NCBI GenBank assembly: GCA_005878665.1
Contig: VBLR01000064.1
Span: forward strand, 1 to 6,005
Length of the DNA stretch: 6,005 nt
Source: Methanobacteriota archaeon
GTDB taxonomy: Archaea; Thermoplasmatota; Thermoplasmata; RBG-16-68-12
Direction of reading: 5' to 3'
The notes below the pieces were generated by a model. That model was given only the letters and a program-made list of their open reading frames with translations. It did no database searches and had not been told where the DNA came from. The translations under genes and the position numbers were made by a program. Shown one piece after another: positions 5,046 through 6,005 of the stretch; the stretch's first letter is position 1, and each line of letters opens with the position of its first letter.

Positions 5046-5708
5046 ATGGAGGACCGGTTCCCGACCAACTACTCGATCCTCTTGACCGGCCCCCCGGGCG
5101 TCGGGAAGTTCGAGTATCTCGTGGAGCGAATTCGAGACGACCTCCGAAGAGGAGAGCGCGTCGTCTTCGTGACCTTGGACCTCCATCCGAACGAGATCCG
5201 GACGAGGGCGAAGGCCTTGCATCTCGACCTCGAGGCCGTCGAGGGCAAGTCGTTCGTGTTCGTCGACTGCTACAGCGCGACCACGTCGGAGCGGCCGGAG
5301 ACGACCGCGGGGAAGAAGACGTTCCTCGTCTCGAGCTTCAGCAACCTGGAAGGGATCGGCATGGCGATGAGCAAGGCGGGCCAGGAGATCGGGACGCCCG
5401 TCCGGATTTACTTCTACACCGTGTCGACCCTGTTCCTCCACAACTCGTCGCAGGCAATCGCGAAGTTCTTCCAGATCGTCACGTCGCGCGCGAAGACGAA
5501 CCTCGGCTTCATCCTGTACGCGGTCCACGAAGGCGTCCACGAACCGATGACGATGAACCTCTTGCGATCCCTCGTCGACGGCGTCGTCGAGATGCGCTTC
5601 ACGGACGGCATGGGACACGAGGTCCGCGTGCACCACATGCGCGGGTACCAGGTCGACGCGTCGTGGCATCCGTTCGCACAACTTCCGGAGGCGGTGGTCG
5701 CGCGATGA
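5046..5708 (+). CDS. KaiC/RAD55-like RecA-superfamily protein with altered active site
   Basis: A 220-residue protein with the layout of a single KaiC-like RecA domain: a P-loop strand (SILLTGPPGVGK, residues 10-21), then ERVVFVTLDLHPNEIRTRAKAL (37-58), FVFVDCYS (70-77), the Walker B region (VRIYFYTVSTLF, 119-130), and a C-terminal beta region. Three key positions differ from active relatives. The Ser or Thr after the P-loop Lys is F22. The Walker B Asp appears to be Y124. The Glu pair of the KaiC motif FEE is replaced by D45-L46. It may bind nucleotide weakly or act as a non-catalytic partner. The spacing suggests a four-base ATGA overlap with the next gene, so the two are probably translated together. 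Start fixed by GAGGTG at 5034-5039. Its biological role is unknown; relatives are often linked to signalling or regulation. Confidence 0.92.
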   Translation: MEDRFPTNYSILLTGPPGVGKFEYLVERIRDDLRRGERVVFVTLDLHPNEIRTRAKALHLDLEAVEGKSFVFVDCYSATTSERPETTAGKKTFLVSSFSNLEGIGMAMSKAGQEIGTPVRIYFYTVSTLFLHNSSQAIAKFFQIVTSRAKTNLGFILYAVHEGVHEPMTMNLLRSLVDGVVEMRFTDGMGHEVRVHHMRGYQVDASWHPFAQLPEAVVAR

Positions 5709-6005
5709 TGCAGTCTCCCCCGAAGGCGATGACCCCGCGCGCGAAGACCGGGATCCCGGTCCTCGACGAGCGGCTTCAGGGAGGTTTCCCCCGACCGTCC
5801 ACGCTCCTCCTGTTCAGCGACAAGCCGACGGAGAAGCGCTTGTTCGGCGAGAACTTCGCGATCCAAGGCGTCAAGGCGGGAGAGACCTGCCTCTACGTGG
5901 ACTTCTTCCGCGCCCCGCAGCTCGCCCGCGGGGAACTGAAACGTTTCGGACCGGCCGATCCGTCGAAGCTCGTGCTCGTCGACGCGACGTCATCCCAGCT
6001 CCTCC
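5705..6005 (+). CDS. Second KaiC/RAD55-like protein with degenerate P-loop (3' end outside window)
   Basis: The first 100 codons of a gene that runs off the window. The N-terminus carries the KaiC-family signature TGIPVLDERLQGGFPRPSTLLL (residues 15-36), which matches the usual TGIPGLDELLGGGIPRGS pattern. The segment aligned to the Walker A loop (usually GPPGxGKT) reads SDKPTEKR at 38-45: the glycines are lost, only K44 remains, and Arg takes the Thr place. GETCLYVDFFRAP (59-71) has no acidic pair where KaiC has FEE. The family is clear, but normal ATP binding looks unlikely. It starts at ATG 5705, overlapping the preceding stop as ATGA; a second ATG at 5708 is the next codon. Whether a second domain follows cannot be seen. 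Confidence 0.88.
   Translation, partial: MMQSPPKAMTPRAKTGIPVLDERLQGGFPRPSTLLLFSDKPTEKRLFGENFAIQGVKAGETCLYVDFFRAPQLARGELKRFGPADPSKLVLVDATSSQLL

Noticed and set aside
4536..5681. Minus-strand open frame of 381 codons across the divergent promoters
   Set aside because: It crosses two TATA boxes, the start of pheS and all of the KaiC-like gene in antisense; a shadow.

Overview
The window looks like a chromosomal segment of a GC-rich archaeon. Three things point there. The phenylalanyl-tRNA synthetase alpha chain is of the archaeal/eukaryotic type. There is a GTP cyclohydrolase of the archaeal MptA type. Several genes are preceded by AT-rich TATA-like boxes 25-30 bases before a start codon, as in archaeal leaderless transcription. 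The gene mix and the KaiC-like proteins would fit a high-GC member of the Thermoplasmatota, but that placement is inference.

Layout: positions 1-35 hold the probable tail of a plus-strand gene, followed by a structured spacer with a nine-pair stem. Then come three plus-strand genes: a YjbQ/UPF0047 protein (232-675), a two-helix small membrane protein (727-975) and mptA (1036-1977). A 214-base spacer follows with two copies of a palindrome of the form GTnAACATGTTnAC. Next are a 105-residue protein with a possible Cas2-like ferredoxin pattern (2192-2509), a third copy of the palindrome, and a 61-residue protein with eight zinc-ligand residues (2572-2757). The minus strand carries a TPR protein (2763-3254, tail to tail with the zinc protein) and pheS (3329-4852). 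A divergent promoter region of about 190 bases separates pheS from a plus-strand pair of KaiC/RAD55-like proteins (5046-5708, and 5705 running off the window end), which overlap by four bases.

MptA starts the archaeal pterin pathway, PheS is half of a translation enzyme, and YjbQ is associated with thiamine phosphate metabolism; these are ordinary housekeeping genes. Two parts are less ordinary. The first is the 2010-2760 module: two small genes of unknown role surrounded by three near-identical palindromes, two of them exactly 63 bases apart, which looks like a regulon or a protein-binding locus. The second is the tandem KaiC-like pair, in which the residues normally needed for ATP binding and hydrolysis are changed in both proteins. 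No CRISPR array, tRNA, rRNA or insertion sequence was seen.
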